Position numbers and translations under genes: made by a program. A DNA stretch of 64,000 nt from RPQJ01 sp963754125 (GTDB taxonomy: Bacteria; Pseudomonadota; Gammaproteobacteria; Steroidobacterales; Steroidobacteraceae). Under the pieces are notes generated by a model. It saw only the letters and a program-made list of their open reading frames with translations. It was not told where the DNA came from and did not search any database. Every line of letters begins with the position of its first letter. Position 1 is the stretch's first letter. Positions 9,202 to 18,316 of the stretch are shown piece after piece. Location of the stretch: positions 62,001-126,000 of the forward strand of contig CAVWEX010000002.1 in the NCBI GenBank assembly GCA_963754125.1. Reading direction: 5' to 3'.

Positions 9202-10145
9202 GTCTCACCTACGTGCTCGAGGCCACGCTTGCGGTGCTGGTGCTCGGCGCCGCAGCGTGGACGATCGCGGCGCGCAGCGCATTCGCAGCGTCGGTGGGAT
9301 ACGTGAGCTACGGACTGCTGCTCGCGCTGGTGTGGGTGCAGCTTGCGGCGATCGACGTGGCGTTGACCGAGGCGGCCATCGGCAGCGGGCTCACCGGCGT
9401 GCTGCTGCTGAGCGCCGCGTCCACGCTGCGTGTGACCGAGGCGCGATCGGGTGCCGGCCCGGGCACGCCGCTGCGCATCGTGGCGGCCGTGTGCTGCGCG
9501 CTCGTCACGGTGGCGATCGCGGCCGTCGTGCTGACGCTGCCCGATGCGGCACCGACCCTCGCGCCGGAGGCGGTCGCCGCGCTGCCCGCAACGGGAGTCG
9601 GCAATCCCGTGACGGGCGTGCTGATGGCCTTCCGCGCGCTCGACACGCTGCTCGAGAAGGTCGTGCTGGTGCTCGCGCTGATCGGCGTGTGGTCGCTCGC
9701 ACCGGACCGTTACTGGGGCGGCCACCCGGGGCTGGATCACCGCCTGCCGGCCGACGGCGTGCTGCCGTTCTTCGCACGCACGCTGCCGCCGTTCGGCGTA
9801 CTGCTCGGCATCCACCTGATGTGGACCGGCGCCGACTATCCCGGCGGGGCGTTCCAGGGCGGCACGGTGCTCGCCGCGATGTGGCTCGTGGTCATGATGG
9901 CGGGCGTGCGCGACGCGCCGGCCATTCGCGAGCGCTGGCTGCGGCTCGCCCTCGTGTCGGGTCCGGTGGTGTTTCTCGCGATCGGGCTCGCCGGAATGCT
10001 GACGGCCGGCGCGTTCCTGGCCTACCCGGTCGCGTACGCCAAACCGCTGATCCTGCTCATCGAGGTGCCGATGCTGCTCACGATCGCATTGGCGCTCGGG
10101 CTGCTGGTGGCGGGCCCGCCGGAGCGGGCGGCGGTCTCGTCATGA
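9198..10145 (+). CDS. mrpB: Mrp-type antiporter subunit B, with an N-terminal MbhD-like (DUF4040) domain
   Basis: 315-residue membrane protein combining two modules. Residues 1 to about 85 match the MbhD/DUF4040 fold found at the C-terminus of MrpA (VWVQLAAIDVALTEAAIGSG). Residues from about 190 match MnhB/MrpB (LPPFGVLLGIHLMWTGADYP, then GGAFQGGTVLAA). The segment between includes ALDTLLEKVVLVLALIGV, which resembles MbhE. The protein therefore carries parts normally fused to MrpA, which this operon lacks. Start GTG 9198 overlaps the mrpG stop and the end overlaps mrpC. Confidence 0.82.
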   Translation: MSLTYVLEATLAVLVLGAAAWTIAARSAFAASVGYVSYGLLLALVWVQLAAIDVALTEAAIGSGLTGVLLLSAASTLRVTEARSGAGPGTPLRIVAAVCCALVTVAIAAVVLTLPDAAPTLAPEAVAALPATGVGNPVTGVLMAFRALDTLLEKVVLVLALIGVWSLAPDRYWGGHPGLDHRLPADGVLPFFARTLPPFGVLLGIHLMWTGADYPGGAFQGGTVLAAMWLVVMMAGVRDAPAIRERWLRLALVSGPVVFLAIGLAGMLTAGAFLAYPVAYAKPLILLIEVPMLLTIALALGLLVAGPPERAAVSS

Positions 10146-10483
10146 GCACGGTCACGCTGTTCGGCCTCTGCGGCGCGGTCCTGATCGGCCTCGGGCTCTA
10201 CGGCGCGCTGACGCATCCGCAGCCGCTGCGCAAGCTGATCGCCTTCAACCTGCTCGGCAGCGGCATCTTCCTGCTGTTCGGCACGATCGCGCGGCGTGGT
10301 GCGTGGAACGCGGTCGGCGGCGATCCCGTGCCGCAGGCGCTCGTGATCACCGCGATCGTGGTCGCGTTCGCCGCGACGGCGCTCGCGGTGGCGCTGCTGC
10401 TGCGGCTCTTCAAGGAAACCGGCGAGGCCACGCTCGACCCGACGGCGCCTGTCGGCGCGCCACCCGGGCGCCGCGAGTCGTGA
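10142..10483 (+). CDS. mrpC: Mrp-type antiporter subunit C (NuoK-like)
   Basis: Small three-helix NuoK homologue, 113 residues. The family pattern is LFGLCGAVLIGLGLYGALTH, LRKLIAFNLLGSGIFLLFG and DPVPQALVITAIVVAFAATA; the last is the near-invariant DPLPQALVLTAIVI block of MrpC. ATG 10142 overlaps the previous stop, and the stop overlaps the GTG of the first D subunit. Confidence 0.92.
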   Translation: MSTVTLFGLCGAVLIGLGLYGALTHPQPLRKLIAFNLLGSGIFLLFGTIARRGAWNAVGGDPVPQALVITAIVVAFAATALAVALLLRLFKETGEATLDPTAPVGAPPGRRES

Positions 10484-12029
10484 TTGCGGAGCCGGACATC
10501 GCCAACGTCGCGATGACGACGCCGGGTGGCGCGTGGTTGATTGCTGCGCTCGTCTGGCCGGTGATCGCCGTCCTGCTCACGATCGCCGGAGGTGGCCGGT
10601 ACGCGGCCCGCATCGCGATCGCCTCGATGCCGGTCGGACTCGCGGTCGTCGGTGGCCATTGCGGCTCGCGTGCTGCCGGAGGGCGATGCACTCGTCTACC
10701 TGGTCGGCGGCTGGGCGCCGCCGCTCGGCATCGCGTTGCGTGCCGATGCGCTGTCGGCCGTGATGATGCTCACGACCGCAGTCGTGATCAGCGGCGCGGG
10801 ACTCTTCGCCTACGCCGATTTCGGTCCGAAGCCGGGCGAGCCCGAGACCCGCACCTCGCTGGTGTTCTGGACGCTGCTGATCGCGGTCTGGGGCGCAATG
10901 AACCTGGTCGTCACGGGACACGACCTGTTCAACCTGTACGTCGCGCTCGAGTTGCTCACGTTCGCGGCGGTCCCGCTGGTCTGCCTCGACGGTCGCGCGG
11001 CCACGCTGTCCGCGGCGCTGCGTTACCTGGTTTTCGCACTGCTCGGGTCGGTGCTGTACCTGCTCGGCGCCGTGCTGCTCTACGGCGCGTACGGCACGCT
11101 CGACATCACGCTGCTCGCGTCGCGCGTGCAACCGGAGCCGGCGGCCTGGGTGGCCGCTGCGCTGATGACGGCCGGACTGCTCGCGAAGACGGCGCTGTTC
11201 CCGCTGCACCTGTGGCTGCCGCCGGCGCACGCCGGCGCGCCACCGGCCGCGAGCGCGATCCTGTCGGCGCTGGTGGTCAAGGGTTCGTTCATCCTGCTCG
11301 TCCGGGTGTGGTTCGAGGTGATGCCCGCGCTGTGGAGCGTGTCCGCCACGCAGCTGATCGCTGCGCTCGGCGCGGCGGCGATCCTCTACGGCAGCGTGCT
11401 GGCGCTGCGCCAGGAGCGCCTCAAGCTCCTGATCGCCTACTCGACCGTGGCGCAGATCGGCTACCTGTTCCTGATGTTCCCGCTCGCCTACGACCCGGCG
11501 ACCGCGCAGCTGCAGGGCGGCGTCGCGCTCACGGGCGGCGTGCTGCAGACGGTGTCGCACGCCTTCGCGAAGGCTGGGCATGTTCATGGCCGCGGGCCTG
11601 ATCGCCAGCTCGCTCGGGCATGACCGCGTCGCGGATCTCGCGGGGGTCGGCCGGGCGCTGCCCATGAGCCTGATCGCATTCGGCCTTGCCGGGGTCTCGC
11701 TGGTCGGCCTGCCGCCGAGCGGCGGCTTCGTCGCGAAGTGGCTGCTGCTCTCGGCGGCGGTCAGCACCGGCCAGTGGTGGTGGGCGACGGTGCTGGTCGT
11801 GGGCGGGTTGCTGACGGGCGGCTACGTGATGCTGGTGTTGATTCGCGCGATGGGCAGCACGGCGGAGCCGGTGGTGCCGCTCAAGCCGGTGGCCCGCTCC
11901 CGCGAGGCGATCGCGCTGGCGATGTCGCTCTGCGCCGTGCTGCTCGGCCTGCTGGCGCTCGGGCCGGTCGAGCTGCCGACCTTCGGTACCTCGGGCGTTG
12001 CCGCCACTGTCGCGGAGGTCGGGCCATGA
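10480..12029 (+). CDS. mrpD: Mrp-type antiporter subunit D (NuoL/M/N-like), two apparent +1 frameshifts
   Basis: Proton-translocating-type subunit of about 515 residues once corrected. GTG 10480 overlaps the mrpC stop. The reading frame moves by one base at about 10655 (from VGLAVVG to AIAARVLPEGDALVYLVGG) and again at a GGG near 11575 (VSHAFAKAG to MFMAAGLIASSLGHD). In between is the NuoM-type core: FNLYVALELLTFAA, KTALFPLHLWLPPAHAGAP with the conserved Lys and His, LKLLIAYSTVAQIGYLF. Both shifts are consistent with one extra G each. The stop overlaps the start of the second D-type subunit. Confidence 0.85.
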
Positions 12030-13663
12030 GCGGTCCCACCGCCACGCTGCTGCTCGGTGCGACCTGGGGCCTGCCGCTCGCGCTGCTGCTGGCGTGCCTG
12101 TCGGGCGCACTGCGCCGCGCCATGCCGCGACTGCTCGTGCTCGCGCCGCTGCCGGCGCTCGCAGCGGCGGTGTTCGCGCTGCACGCGCCGGCGCTCGAGA
12201 TCGGTGCCGGCCGCCTGCGACTCGTCTTCGAACTCGACCGTCCGGGCGCCCTGCTGCTCGGCGTCGCCGCGCTGCTGTGGAGCGCCGCCGGCGGCTATGC
12301 CGCGACCTACATGCGCGACACGCCGAACGCCGGCCGCTTCGTCGCCTGCTGGCTGATGGCGTGCACGGGCTGCCTCGGCGTGTTCGTCGCCGGCGACCTC
12401 GTGAGCCTGTACGCGATGCTCGCGATGCTGACGCTGGGCGCGAGCGGCCTCGTGATCCACGACGAGACCGCGCAGGCGTGGCGCTCGGGTTCGATCTACC
12501 TCGTGCTCGCGCTGCTCGCCGAGTCCGTGCTGCTGGTCGGGCTCGTGATGCTGGCCGGCGAGATCCCGGGCGACAGCCTGCGCCTGAGCGATGCCGCCGC
12601 GGCACTCGCGGATTCGCCCGAGCGCAACCTGATCATGGCGCTGCTCGTCGCAGGCTTCGGCACCAAGGCCGGACTCGTGCCGATGCACGTGTGGATGCCG
12701 CTCGCGCACGCGGCCGCGCCCGTGCCGGCCTCGAGCGTGCTGAGCGGCGCCGTGGTCAAGGTCGGCATCATCGGGCTCATCCGCTTCCTGCCGCTGTCGG
12801 AGGCGATGCCCGACTGGGGCTTCGTGCTCACGGCGGCGGGCTTCGTGACGGCGTTCTACGCGGTCGCGATCGGCCTGACGCAACGCCATCCCAAGGCGGT
12901 GCTGGCGTACTCGAGCGTGAGCCAGATGGGTGTCGTCGTCGCCGTGCTCGGCATGGGACTCGCGGCGGGCGATGCGACCGCGGGGATCGCCGCGGCGTTC
13001 TATGCCTCGCACCACGTGCTGGTGAAGGGCGCGCTGTTCCTGTCGGTGGGCGTGATCGCCGCGAGCGGCGCCGGGCGCCGCGCGGTGGTGCTGGTCCCGG
13101 CGATGCTGCTGTGCCTCGGGCTCGGCGGCCTGCCGTTCACCGGCGGCGCGATCGCCAAGTACGCGGTGAAGGATCAACTCGACATCGGCGTCGTCGGCTG
13201 GCTCGCGGCGGCCTCGGCGGTCGGCACGACGTTGCTGATGCTGCACTTCTTCAGCCGGCTCGCGAGCTACGGAAGCGAGGACCCGCAGGCGACGGCGTCA
13301 CGGGGACTGACGACACCATGGCTCGCGATGGCTGCCGCGGCGCTCGTGCTGCCGTGGCTGCTGCATCCGATGACCGGGCTCGGCCCCACGGTCGCGGCAA
13401 TCGCGCCCAAGGCGCTGTGGGCCTCGCTGTGGCCCGTCGCGCTCGGCGCCGCCCTGGCGTTCGCGCTGCGGGGCTGGGCGGAGCGACTGCCGAAGGTCCC
13501 ACAAGGCGACATCGCCGAGTTGATCGACCACGCCTCGCGCGCGGTGCTGGCCGGTGGCACGGGTTACGACCGGTTCGATACGGTCATCCGCGCCTGGCCC
13601 GCGGCGACGCTGGCCCTGCTGCTCACCGCGATCGCTTTCGGCGTCACCTTGATTGCACCCTAG
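12026..13663 (+). CDS. Second NuoL/M-type antiporter subunit (MrpD-like / hydrogenase-4 B-like)
   Basis: 545-residue polytopic protein, the second large proton-pumping-type subunit of the operon. Hallmarks are FGTKAGLVPMHVWMPLAHAA (conserved Lys/His of the half-channel), PASSVLSGAVVKVG, and HPKAVLAYSSVSQMGV. It is intact. With no MrpA in the operon, this paralogue probably takes the place of the MrpA N-terminal half. The C-terminus after about residue 440 carries an amphipathic stretch and a final helix. ATG 12026 overlaps the previous stop as ATGA. Confidence 0.85.
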   Translation: MSGPTATLLLGATWGLPLALLLACLSGALRRAMPRLLVLAPLPALAAAVFALHAPALEIGAGRLRLVFELDRPGALLLGVAALLWSAAGGYAATYMRDTPNAGRFVACWLMACTGCLGVFVAGDLVSLYAMLAMLTLGASGLVIHDETAQAWRSGSIYLVLALLAESVLLVGLVMLAGEIPGDSLRLSDAAAALADSPERNLIMALLVAGFGTKAGLVPMHVWMPLAHAAAPVPASSVLSGAVVKVGIIGLIRFLPLSEAMPDWGFVLTAAGFVTAFYAVAIGLTQRHPKAVLAYSSVSQMGVVVAVLGMGLAAGDATAGIAAAFYASHHVLVKGALFLSVGVIAASGAGRRAVVLVPAMLLCLGLGGLPFTGGAIAKYAVKDQLDIGVVGWLAAASAVGTTLLMLHFFSRLASYGSEDPQATASRGLTTPWLAMAAAALVLPWLLHPMTGLGPTVAAIAPKALWASLWPVALGAALAFALRGWAERLPKVPQGDIAELIDHASRAVLAGGTGYDRFDTVIRAWPAATLALLLTAIAFGVTLIAP

Positions 13664-13681
13664 GCTGGAGATTCGTCACCG

Positions 13682-14224
13682 ATGTCCGACACGAGCACTC
13701 ACGACATCCACCTCGACCTCGCCGACCCACGCGAGCTGTTCCACCCGGCCGAGCTCGATCCGATCGGCGGCCAGCCGTACGCGGAGCCGGGGCTCGAGCG
13801 CATCCTCAACCGCATCCGGCCGCGGCCGGACCGGCCAGTGCGCGCGACGCTGCGACTGCCCGCGGCGGCGCGCACGCCCGACCTGGAGGCGCGGATGCGC
13901 TCGGGCCTGCAGCAGTACTGCGATCACCGCATCGGTCAGATCGCGAACGACATCGCGAGCTTGCGGCAGGAGGGTCTCGCCACGCTCTGGCGCGGCGTGC
14001 TGTTCCTGGCGCTGTGCATGCTCGGGTCACGTGTTCTCGGCGAGCCGAAGTTCCTGCCCGACATCGTGGCCCGCTTCCTCGACGAGGGCCTGATCATCGC
14101 GGGCTGGGTCGCGCTGTGGTACCCGCTCGACGCGCTGCTCTACCAGCACTGGCCGCTGAAGCGCGAGCGGCGGCTCTACGAGCAGCTTCGCGTGATGGAC
14201 CTGAAGTTCGAGTTCGCGGACTGA
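13682..14224 (+). CDS. Hypothetical protein with two membrane helices
   Basis: 180-residue protein of a family I cannot name. A soluble N-terminal half of about 95 residues starts with DIHLDLADPRELFHPAE and has an Arg/Pro-rich segment. Two hydrophobic helices follow at about residues 102-120 (TLWRGVLFLALCMLGSRVLG) and 134-152 (EGLIIAGWVALWYPLDALLY). The polar C-terminus ends in LRVMDLKFEFAD. A GGAG site lies 11 nt before the ATG. It is 18 nt after the Mrp operon and just before the sensor kinase. A link to either is possible but unproven. Confidence 0.7.
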   Translation: MSDTSTHDIHLDLADPRELFHPAELDPIGGQPYAEPGLERILNRIRPRPDRPVRATLRLPAAARTPDLEARMRSGLQQYCDHRIGQIANDIASLRQEGLATLWRGVLFLALCMLGSRVLGEPKFLPDIVARFLDEGLIIAGWVALWYPLDALLYQHWPLKRERRLYEQLRVMDLKFEFAD

Positions 14225-14230
14225 GCGACG

Positions 14231-17200
14231 GTGGGCTCCGTGCGGTGGCGGGTGGCGGGACTGCTGTTGGCAACACTGCTGCAGCCCGCAGTCGCCGAAC
14301 AGCGGTTCGTTGAATTCGGTGTGGGACGCGGCCTGACCGCCTCCGTCGTCCATGCGATGCTGATCGACCGCGACGGGCTCCTGTGGGTCGGCTCGCGTGA
14401 GGGGTTGTTCAGCTACGACGGCTACGAGGCCACTGCATTCCTGCCCGATCCGGCGGATCCCGGCAGCCTCAGCGACCTCGAGGCTCGCGCGCTGTACGAG
14501 GCGGAGGACGGTGCGCTATGGGTAGGCACGCACGCCGGTGGCCTCAACCGTCGCGATCCGGGCACGGGTCGCTTCAAGCAGTTCCGGCACGATCCAGCCG
14601 ACCCTCGCTCGCTCAGCGATCCCGCGGTACTCGACATCGCCCAGGACGGCGAGGGCAGGCTGTGGGTGGCCACGCGGAACGGCCTCAATCGCCTCGACGC
14701 CGACCTCGGGGGCTTCACCCGCCATCACTACGTGCCGGAGCCCGCTCCCGTCCTCGGTCGCCACCGTGTTTCCCGGCTGCATCGCGATTCGCAGGGACGA
14801 ATGTGGATCGCGACCCACGGCGCAGGGGTCGAGCGCTGGGATGCGGAGCGCAGGGAGTTCGAGACCTATTCGCTCTCGCAGCTCACCGGCGGATCGCCCG
14901 GCCTCGATTCGGTGTTTTCCATCCAGGAAGCGCGCGACGGGCGCCTGTGGGTGGGTACCCGCGAGGGGCTGCTGCTGCTCGATCCGCTGCGGCGCGAGGC
15001 GCGACTCGTAAAACTCGCGCGCGATGCCGGTCCTGAGCCGATCATCGCGGCGCTGCACGTGGATCGGCTCGGCCGGCTGTGGATCGGGACGCTGACGCAT
15101 GGCCTGATGGTTGCCGAGCAGCCTGCGGGCGACTGGCCCTCCGTCGCCGGGCTCGCGCCATCGTCGGTCGGCTACGGACTCTCTACGCTGAAGACGCTCA
15201 GTCTCGCGTCGAACCGCGACAGCGTGATCGTCGGCACCTGGGGTTCGGGCATCTACCGCGCGTCCCTCGAGGACCCCGGCGTGCGCCTGCTCACCCGCTC
15301 GGCCGACGGCAGCGGACTGCGAAGCAAAAGCGTCGCCGCGGTGCTCGGCACGACGTCGGCCGGCCAGCCATGGGTAGGCGGACAGGGCCCCGAGCGTGTG
15401 GACGTCAACACCGGCAAGGTCATCGCCTCGGCGCGCGCCGCTTCGGATCCGATCAGCTCGACCAACGTGCTGAGTCTCGCGATCACCGAGGACGGGGAGC
15501 ATTTCGCGGGCACGACCATGGGCGTGTACCGGTTCGGCCTCGATGGTGGCAGGGTCGGTGACCACCCGCCTGCGGTCGATGACGCCACGGGCCTCGGTCA
15601 AGGCTACATCCGGGCATTGCTGCCCGCCGGGCGGCGCGGCCTCTGGGTCGGCGCGAGCCGCGGCGGACTCATGCTGCGTGACCCCGGCACCGGACGGTAC
15701 ACCCGCTACTCGGATGACTCGAATCCGCGCGCCCAGCGTGGTGACGACTACGTGACGGCGCTCGCCCTGGCCTCCGATGACCGGCTCTGGGTCGGTACGC
15801 GGGTCGAAGGATTGAGGCTCTGCCGAATCAGGCCGTGGTCTTGTGATCTGCTCGCGGAGCCGGCCCGCGGCAGAGAAGGCATGGGCCGCCAGCACGTCAC
15901 CGCACTGCGCCAGGACCCTGCCGGGGCGCTCTGGGTTGCGACGGACGGCGACGGGCTGTTCCGCTTGAGCACGGACGCAGGACGGGAAGGCGTCCGGTTC
16001 GAGCGCTGGGGCGAGGAGGACGGTCTGCTCGGCAACGCGATCATGTCCGTCGAGCAGGACTCTGACGGCTCGCTCTGGCTCGGCACGCGCAGGGGTCTCT
16101 CGCGCCTCGATCCGAAGACGGGTCGCGTCGCCAACCTGGTCGTAGCGGCCGGCCTGCCGGCCGGTACCTTCAATCCAGGCGCCTCCTCGGCGGATACCGA
16201 CTACCTGTACTTCGGGTCCAGCGAGGGACTGGTCAGCATCAGGAAGGGCAGCCCGATGCCGGGCCGATCGCCGGCGCCGGTGCGGATCACCGCGGTCCAA
16301 AAGCTGGCGGGCAGCGATCGCGTCGCGCTGGCGCCCGCCGATCTGGCCGAGGGATTCGAACTTCGCTCCGGTGAGGACCTCGCCCTGAAGTTCGCGGTCC
16401 TCGACCTCGTCGAGTCGAGTCACGAGTATGCCTACCGCCTCAACGAAGGCCCCTGGACGCCGCTCGGCCAGAGTCGCCTCATGACCGTTGCGGGTCTGGA
16501 CCCGGGTCGCTACCACTTCGAGGTGCGCGGGCGCGACGCCTTCGGCCAGTGGAGCTCGTGTCCGCCCCTGGTCTTCGACGTGGTGCCCCCGCTGTGGAAG
16601 ACCGGGTGGTTCCGTGCGGTCGCGCTCGCGACCACCGTGCTGCTGCTCGCCGCGCTGCACCTGCTGCGGCTGCGCGGCCTGCGCCGACGCAATGCCGAAC
16701 TCGTGCTGCTGGAGCGGCAGCGCCAGGATGCGCTCGATCGTGCGAACCGGAGCCAGCGCGAGCTGGAGGAGGCGTCGGCGGGGTTGCGGCAGCTGACCAG
16801 CCGTCTCGAGTCGGCGGAAGAAGAGGCGCGCACCCGGATCTCGCGCGAGCTGCACGACGAATTCGGCCAGACGCTCACGGCCGCGAAGATCAACCTGCAG
16901 ATGCTGCGCAGTAGGGCGAGGGATCCTGCGGTCGTGCAGCGCCTGGATGACTCGGTGGGGATGGTGGACAGGATGATCCGCCAGGCCCGCGACATCGCAC
17001 GGGGCCTGCGGCCGCCGCTGCTGGACGAGGCCGGCCTCGTGCCGGCCCTCGAGGACCACCTGAAGGCCCTGGCCAAGCGATCCGACGTGCACATCGAGTT
17101 CGAGGCCGCGCCGGGCGTCGCCAATTCACCGCCCGACCTCAACACGACCGTGTTTCGAATCGTCCAGGAGGCGGTCAACAACGCACTTCGTCACGCGGAT

Positions 17201-17464
17201 GCCGCGATGATCCGGGTCGTGCTGCGCGATGAGCCCGACGCACTGCGCGTCGTGATTGCGGACGACGGCGTCGGCTTCGATCCCGAGGTCGTGGGCCGGC
17301 GCATCCGGCGCGGCGAGCACCTCGGGCTGCTCGGCATGACGGAGCGGGTGCGCAACGCCGGCGGTACGATCGACCTCGAATCGCGGCCCGGCGCCGGCAG
17401 CCACATCGCCGTGCGCATTCCTTTCCCGCGACCGACACCCGACACGGGAGGTCCGAACCGGTGA
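14231..17464 (+). CDS. Hybrid-periplasmic propeller sensor histidine kinase
   Basis: 1077-residue sensor. A GTG start precedes a signal-peptide-like leader. About 12-14 repeats of the two-component-regulator propeller (Reg_prop) type span residues 25-690, each marked by LWVGT or close variants (LWVGSREG, LWVGTHAG, LWVATRNG, MWIATHGAG). They form the predicted periplasmic beta-propellers. A Y_Y_Y domain lies near 700-780, one transmembrane helix near 790-812, a HisKA_3 dimerisation region with phosphorylated His875 in ISRELHDEFGQTL, and a HATPase_c domain from about 965 (N box EAVNNALRHA, G box DDGVGFD). The stop overlaps the GTG of the response regulator. The ligand is unknown; this sensor class often responds to carbohydrate. 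Confidence 0.9.
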   Translation: MGSVRWRVAGLLLATLLQPAVAEQRFVEFGVGRGLTASVVHAMLIDRDGLLWVGSREGLFSYDGYEATAFLPDPADPGSLSDLEARALYEAEDGALWVGTHAGGLNRRDPGTGRFKQFRHDPADPRSLSDPAVLDIAQDGEGRLWVATRNGLNRLDADLGGFTRHHYVPEPAPVLGRHRVSRLHRDSQGRMWIATHGAGVERWDAERREFETYSLSQLTGGSPGLDSVFSIQEARDGRLWVGTREGLLLLDPLRREARLVKLARDAGPEPIIAALHVDRLGRLWIGTLTHGLMVAEQPAGDWPSVAGLAPSSVGYGLSTLKTLSLASNRDSVIVGTWGSGIYRASLEDPGVRLLTRSADGSGLRSKSVAAVLGTTSAGQPWVGGQGPERVDVNTGKVIASARAASDPISSTNVLSLAITEDGEHFAGTTMGVYRFGLDGGRVGDHPPAVDDATGLGQGYIRALLPAGRRGLWVGASRGGLMLRDPGTGRYTRYSDDSNPRAQRGDDYVTALALASDDRLWVGTRVEGLRLCRIRPWSCDLLAEPARGREGMGRQHVTALRQDPAGALWVATDGDGLFRLSTDAGREGVRFERWGEEDGLLGNAIMSVEQDSDGSLWLGTRRGLSRLDPKTGRVANLVVAAGLPAGTFNPGASSADTDYLYFGSSEGLVSIRKGSPMPGRSPAPVRITAVQKLAGSDRVALAPADLAEGFELRSGEDLALKFAVLDLVESSHEYAYRLNEGPWTPLGQSRLMTVAGLDPGRYHFEVRGRDAFGQWSSCPPLVFDVVPPLWKTGWFRAVALATTVLLLAALHLLRLRGLRRRNAELVLLERQRQDALDRANRSQRELEEASAGLRQLTSRLESAEEEARTRISRELHDEFGQTLTAAKINLQMLRSRARDPAVVQRLDDSVGMVDRMIRQARDIARGLRPPLLDEAGLVPALEDHLKALAKRSDVHIEFEAAPGVANSPPDLNTTVFRIVQEAVNNALRHADAAMIRVVLRDEPDALRVVIADDGVGFDPEVVGRRIRRGEHLGLLGMTERVRNAGGTIDLESRPGAGSHIAVRIPFPRPTPDTGGPNR

Positions 17465-18129
17465 CCACCATGACCACCCATCGCAGGATCCTCATGGCTG
17501 ACGACCATGCGCTGGTGCGCGCAGGCATACGTGCGCTGCTGGAGAGCCTGCCCGGCGTTGAAGTCGTCGGGGAAACCGGCGACGGCCTCGAGGCTGTCGA
17601 GCTGGTGCGGCGTGACCCGCCGGACGTGATCCTGCTCGACGTGACGCTGCCGGGATTGAATGGCCTCGAGGCGGCGGCACGCATCGCCCGGCTCGGCGTG
17701 CCGACGCGGGTGCTCATGATCTCGATGCACGCGTCCCCCGAGTACGCCGCAAGGGCGTTCGCCGCCGGAGCGTCGGGTTACCTCAACAAGGATTCCGCGT
17801 TCGACGAGTTGTCCGCGGCGATCGACGAGATCTGTGCGGGGCGCCGCTACCTGTGCCGCGCAATCGACGCGGACCTCGTCCACCAGCACGAGCAGCACGC
17901 CGGCCAAAGGCCCTCGGGACTGGACGCGCTCACGCCACGGCAGCGGCAGATCCTGCAACTGGTCACAGAAGGCCAGGGCACGCGGCAGATCGCCGAGCGC
18001 CTGTTCCTGAGCGTCAAGACGGTGGAAACACACCGGGCCCAGCTGATGCAGCGGCTCGGCATCTTCGATGTGCCCGGCCTGGTGCGCTTCGCGATCCGTC
18101 ACGGGCTGCTGCCGCCCGAGGCGAGCTGA
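17461..18129 (+). CDS. NarL/FixJ-type response regulator
   Basis: 222-residue partner of the preceding kinase; GTG 17461 overlaps its stop. The receiver domain has the acidic pair ADDH near residue 14, the phosphoacceptor Asp60 in VILLDVTLPG, and Lys in GYLNKDS. A LuxR-type helix-turn-helix at about residues 155-205 (LTPRQRQILQLVTEG; SVKTVETHRAQLMQRLG) binds DNA. The palindromes at 18161 and 18199 lie between this gene and the exported-protein operon and are candidate sites for it or another dimer. That assignment is inference. Confidence 0.93.
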   Translation: MTTMTTHRRILMADDHALVRAGIRALLESLPGVEVVGETGDGLEAVELVRRDPPDVILLDVTLPGLNGLEAAARIARLGVPTRVLMISMHASPEYAARAFAAGASGYLNKDSAFDELSAAIDEICAGRRYLCRAIDADLVHQHEQHAGQRPSGLDALTPRQRQILQLVTEGQGTRQIAERLFLSVKTVETHRAQLMQRLGIFDVPGLVRFAIRHGLLPPEAS

Positions 18130-18160
18130 CTCAGAGCAGCGCGCCCGCGCGACCTTGCCC

Positions 18161-18175
18161 TCAGGGATTCCCTGA
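18161..18175. promoter_or_regulatory. 15-bp palindrome TCAGGGATTCCCTGA, candidate operator
   Basis: Perfect palindrome (odd length), 31 nt after the response regulator and about 140 nt before the exported-protein gene. It is the same as the palindrome at 8008-8022 except for the central base. A degenerate copy, TCAGGCATTCCCCTA, begins at 18199, 38 bp downstream, which is nearly four helical turns and would suit side-by-side binding. Function is inferred only from symmetry and recurrence. Confidence 0.4.
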
Positions 18176-18316
18176 TTTCGAGGCCGCTTGCGTCGAATTC
18201 AGGCATTCCCCTATGGCGATCGACCGCCGTTGACGCCATCTTCCGCCGCCACCCAACGCCAGTCGCCGCGACTCGTCGCGGCGTGCTGCCTGACAACCCG
18301 CGACGGAGACGATTTC

